NCBI GenBank assembly: GCA_014377395.1
Contig: JACMPS010000307.1
Coordinates: 1-7,987, forward strand
DNA: 7,987 bases
Reading direction: 5' to 3'
Origin: Chthonomonadaceae bacterium
GTDB taxonomy: Bacteria; Armatimonadota; Chthonomonadetes; Chthonomonadales; Chthonomonadaceae
Made by a program: the position numbers and the translations under genes. Below the pieces are notes generated by a model, which was not told the origin of the DNA, made no database searches, and worked only from the letters and a program-made list of their open reading frames with translations. Positions 6,388 to 7,987 of the stretch are shown one piece after another. Positions within the stretch are counted from its first letter, which is position 1, and every line of letters starts with the position of its first letter.

Positions 6388-7584
6388 TTACTTCTTTACC
6401 CCCCCGAATAACTGACGGTATTTCGCCGCTGCTTTCGGGTAGGGTGAGCCTGCGGTTCCCCAGGAATGATTGCCGCTCCCCTTTTTTGGGTAGCCGCCTG
6501 GCCAGAGCGTAGACACTCCGTCGGCGGGGGTCTCGAAGTAGCACTCCATATACACGTTGTGAGTCATCATCCAATCAAACATATGCTGAATATAGAGAGG
6601 GTTGTCTCCGCCCGCTCCACGCTTGTCTTTCGCGACCTGCCACAGTCTCCACTCTCCCACAATGAGAGGGACACTTTTGCCGGGAATAGAGCCGTTACGC
6701 TTGCTGGAACCGGCGGCAGAGGCGAAGTCGGCGAACCATTTAATACGAGGCAAAATGCTGTTTGTCCACGCTTTTTGCTGAGTGGCTTCGTCGGGTTGTA
6801 CGCCTGATTTGTAGATGCCCGTGTAGTCGGAATCGTAATTGTAGAAGCCGATGTAGTCCACATACGCATCGCCGGGATAAAATTTTGAGGATTGCACCTG
6901 CACGTTGCTGTCGGTCGGATTCCAGAGAAATTTGACTTTGATTTTCGGGTCTCTTGCCTTGACGGTTTTGCAAACGGTAATCACGATATTCTGCCATGAC
7001 TTGATGAAATTACCCGGCATATCGGACATCACATTGAGGTTGCCGTAGGGATCCCAGCCGCCGTCAAACTCGTAATCCAGACGAATAATCACGTTTTTGT
7101 AGTGCCAGTCAACGATGTGATTTTCGAGATTGACAAAGTGTTGCATCACGGTCGGGTCATTTTTCGCTTCGAGTTGCCACTGCTTATCTTCCCACTTCAG
7201 TTTCTGTTCCCACGTTGCTCCGGAGGTGGAATCGTAGGGCATCGAGCCAATCCCAAGCAGGATTTCGGGCAGAACACGAGCGCCGTACTTGGTCTGCTGA
7301 TCGCCCCATTTGTCGTTGTTCCAGCCTTCGCAGGTGTCCGCCCAACTTCCCCAGCCACCAGGATCGGACTCGGCTCCCAATCTGGACAGCCTAAGCCATG
7401 CCCTGTACATACTCCAGTCGCCATTTCCGCCAAGTTCGGTGTCGGTCGCCTGTGTCCAAAGGTAAGCGGACTGCAAAAAGGGCGTGTCAGCCAATACGGA
7501 CTTAGAGATGAGTAGCGATGCACATAAACTCAGCACAAGCGTGAATGCCGCGCCTATTTCTATTTTAGAGCGATTTGTTTTCAT
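6388..7584 (-). CDS. secreted GH26-like glycoside hydrolase (beta-mannanase-like)
   Basis: 398 aa. A signal peptide is clear: MKTNRSK, hydrophobic core about 10-30, likely cleavage after Ala32 (VLADTP). The rest looks like one (beta/alpha)8 clan GH-A domain resembling family 26. Landmarks: IIRLDYEFDGGWDPYG at 166-181, with Glu172 as the candidate acid/base; FLWNPTD at 219-225; FYPGDAYVDYIGFYNYD at 235-251, a stretch very typical of GH26-like enzymes; and PLIVGEWRLW at 306-315, with Glu311 as the candidate nucleophile. In classical mannanases the residue before the acid/base Glu is His; here it is Tyr171. No carbohydrate-binding module or dockerin is seen. Substrate could be beta-mannan or another beta-glycan. 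AGGAAAG (7598-7592) is 7 nt before the ATG. Expression probably starts at the promoter in the left arm of the 20-bp inverted repeat. Confidence 0.82.
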   Translation of the reverse strand: MKTNRSKIEIGAAFTLVLSLCASLLISKSVLADTPFLQSAYLWTQATDTELGGNGDWSMYRAWLRLSRLGAESDPGGWGSWADTCEGWNNDKWGDQQTKYGARVLPEILLGIGSMPYDSTSGATWEQKLKWEDKQWQLEAKNDPTVMQHFVNLENHIVDWHYKNVIIRLDYEFDGGWDPYGNLNVMSDMPGNFIKSWQNIVITVCKTVKARDPKIKVKFLWNPTDSNVQVQSSKFYPGDAYVDYIGFYNYDSDYTGIYKSGVQPDEATQQKAWTNSILPRIKWFADFASAAGSSKRNGSIPGKSVPLIVGEWRLWQVAKDKRGAGGDNPLYIQHMFDWMMTHNVYMECYFETPADGVSTLWPGGYPKKGSGNHSWGTAGSPYPKAAAKYRQLFGGVKK

Positions 7585-7635
7585 GTCTTTTCTTTCCTCT
7601 TGCTTTGTCTCTTACACGAATGATTGTCTGATTAT

Positions 7636-7664
7636 GCTATAGAACGGGTTGTGCTAGTTTTCGG
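7636..7664 (-). promoter_or_regulatory. candidate promoter of the glycoside hydrolase gene
   Basis: On the minus strand CCGAAA (7664-7659), 17 nt, TATAGC (7641-7636) occupies the same place, relative to the shared 20-bp element, as the strong promoter at the right. CATAAT (7636-7631) is an alternative -10 further down. Both hexamers are poorer than the right-hand ones, suggesting a weaker or activator-dependent promoter; the leader would be about 45 nt. Confidence 0.4.
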
Positions 7665-7869
7665 GTTTTAGAGCACGCCAGTAGCGAAAAAGAGTGCTTT
7701 TCTTGCTAAAACTCGTGAACAATAAGGGTTTACCCGTGATTGGAAGCCTGAGTTTTCAACTTCCGTCAGTCAAAACGTGGACAAAAGTATCTTTTCCGGG
7801 TGATCTCATACCGTTACAGGATAATTTTTAGTAGACAAAAAGATACGTTGAAAACTAGCACAACCCGTT
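7643..7869. repeat. 227-bp segment bounded by a perfect 20-bp inverted repeat
   Basis: The left arm 7643-7662 (AACGGGTTGTGCTAGTTTTC) is the exact reverse complement of the right arm 7850-7869, with 187 bp between them. Both arms end abruptly: the next inner bases do not match. A 10-bp partial copy (AGTTTTCAAC, 7751-7760), in the left-arm orientation, lies in the interior. The dinucleotide TA stands just outside each end (7640-7641 and 7872-7873) with one or two extra bases, which is compatible with, but does not prove, an insertion at TA. The interior has no gene. Either paired operator/promoter elements or a small MITE-like element. Confidence 0.8.
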
Positions 7870-7877
7870 GATATAAT
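7848..7877 (+). promoter_or_regulatory. near-consensus sigma-70 promoter for the right-edge gene
   Basis: TTGAAA (7848-7853), an 18-nt spacer, then TATAAT (7872-7877), five and six of six consensus positions. Transcription would start near 7884, about 33 nt before the ATG at 7917. The right arm of the 20-bp inverted repeat fills the end of the -35 box and nearly all of the spacer, so a protein bound to that element would directly affect RNA polymerase. Confidence 0.75.
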
Positions 7878-7916
7878 GAGAATGAAGAGACTCGATCAAA
7901 AGTCAGGAGAAAAGTC

Positions 7917-7987
7917 ATGACACCGACACAGGTTTATAAAGGCACCTGGGAAGAGTTAGCACGGCAAAGAGAGCATTACGGAGATCA
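7917..7987 (+). CDS. start of a small unrecognised protein gene (runs off the window)
   Basis: Only 23 codons are present: MTPTQVYKGTWEELARQREH followed by Tyr-Gly-Asp. The start is well supported: AGGAG at 7905-7909 is 7 nt upstream and a near-consensus promoter lies about 40 nt upstream. The short V/Y-x-G-T-W-E-E opening recalls small cytoplasmic proteins found in cyanobacteria and other phyla, some encoded like antitoxins of toxin-antitoxin pairs, but this is recollection and too little sequence is visible to assign a family. There is no signal peptide at the N-terminus, so it does not appear to be a secreted partner of the glycoside hydrolase despite the shared upstream element. Confidence 0.7.
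   Translation, partial: MTPTQVYKGTWEELARQREHYGD

Noticed and set aside
7102..7515. 137-codon plus-strand frame inside the glycoside hydrolase gene
   Set aside because: Antisense shadow of a clear secreted enzyme with signal peptide and family motifs.
1..7987. CRISPR arrays, tRNA/rRNA genes, transposases, phage genes
   Set aside because: No regularly spaced repeats, no cloverleaf-like sequence and no recognisable mobile-element protein were found on either strand.

Overview
The window looks like chromosomal DNA from a free-living bacterium of the Armatimonadota/Abditibacteriota type. The best clue is a prepilin-like gene whose N-terminus (FTLIELLVVIAIIAILAAI, then FPVFAQARSKARQTSCLSN and a YSQDYDETLP stretch) has the wording typical of the large prepilin-like families in those phyla; planctomycetes are a second possibility. 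That placement is inference from protein style, not from a database search. There is no rRNA, tRNA, CRISPR array or transposase gene in view.

Layout from left to right. (1) 1-963, minus: a secreted or membrane-anchored HtrA/DegQ-type serine protease, cut by the left edge inside its PDZ region. (2) 964-1401: AT-rich divergent intergenic region with a candidate -10 box and a 10-bp inverted repeat in front of the next gene. (3) 1402-3528, plus: a two-gene operon, a prepilin-like H-X9-DG protein followed 3 nt later by an exported two-domain carboxymuconolactone decarboxylase/AhpD-like protein. (4) 3529-3698: a structured convergent gap with a GC-rich palindrome and a strong hairpin terminator serving the minus-strand genes. 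(5) 5020-3699, minus: plsC-type acyltransferase, then an FKBP-type prolyl isomerase lipoprotein. (6) 5021-5364: divergent intergenic region with three mutually exclusive pairing arms. (7) 5365-6285, plus: an orphan LuxR-type HTH regulator with a novel-looking N-terminal domain. (8) 7584-6388, minus: a secreted GH26-like glycoside hydrolase. (9) 7585-7916: divergent promoter region framed by a perfect 20-bp inverted repeat 187 bp apart. (10) 7917 to the right edge, plus: the first 23 codons of a small unrecognised gene.

Most products act at or outside the membrane (protease, prepilin-like protein, CMD protein, prolyl isomerase lipoprotein, glycanase), so the region reads as a set of cell-envelope and extracytoplasmic functions in short transcription units rather than one pathway. 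No complete new defence or biosynthetic system is evident. The most interesting structure is the 20-bp inverted repeat: its right arm sits exactly in the -35/spacer part of a near-consensus promoter (TTGAAA, 18 nt, TATAAT) for the right-edge gene, and its left arm sits in the same place relative to a weaker promoter for the glycoside hydrolase. It is either a shared operator of two divergent genes or the termini of a small mobile element carrying outward promoters.
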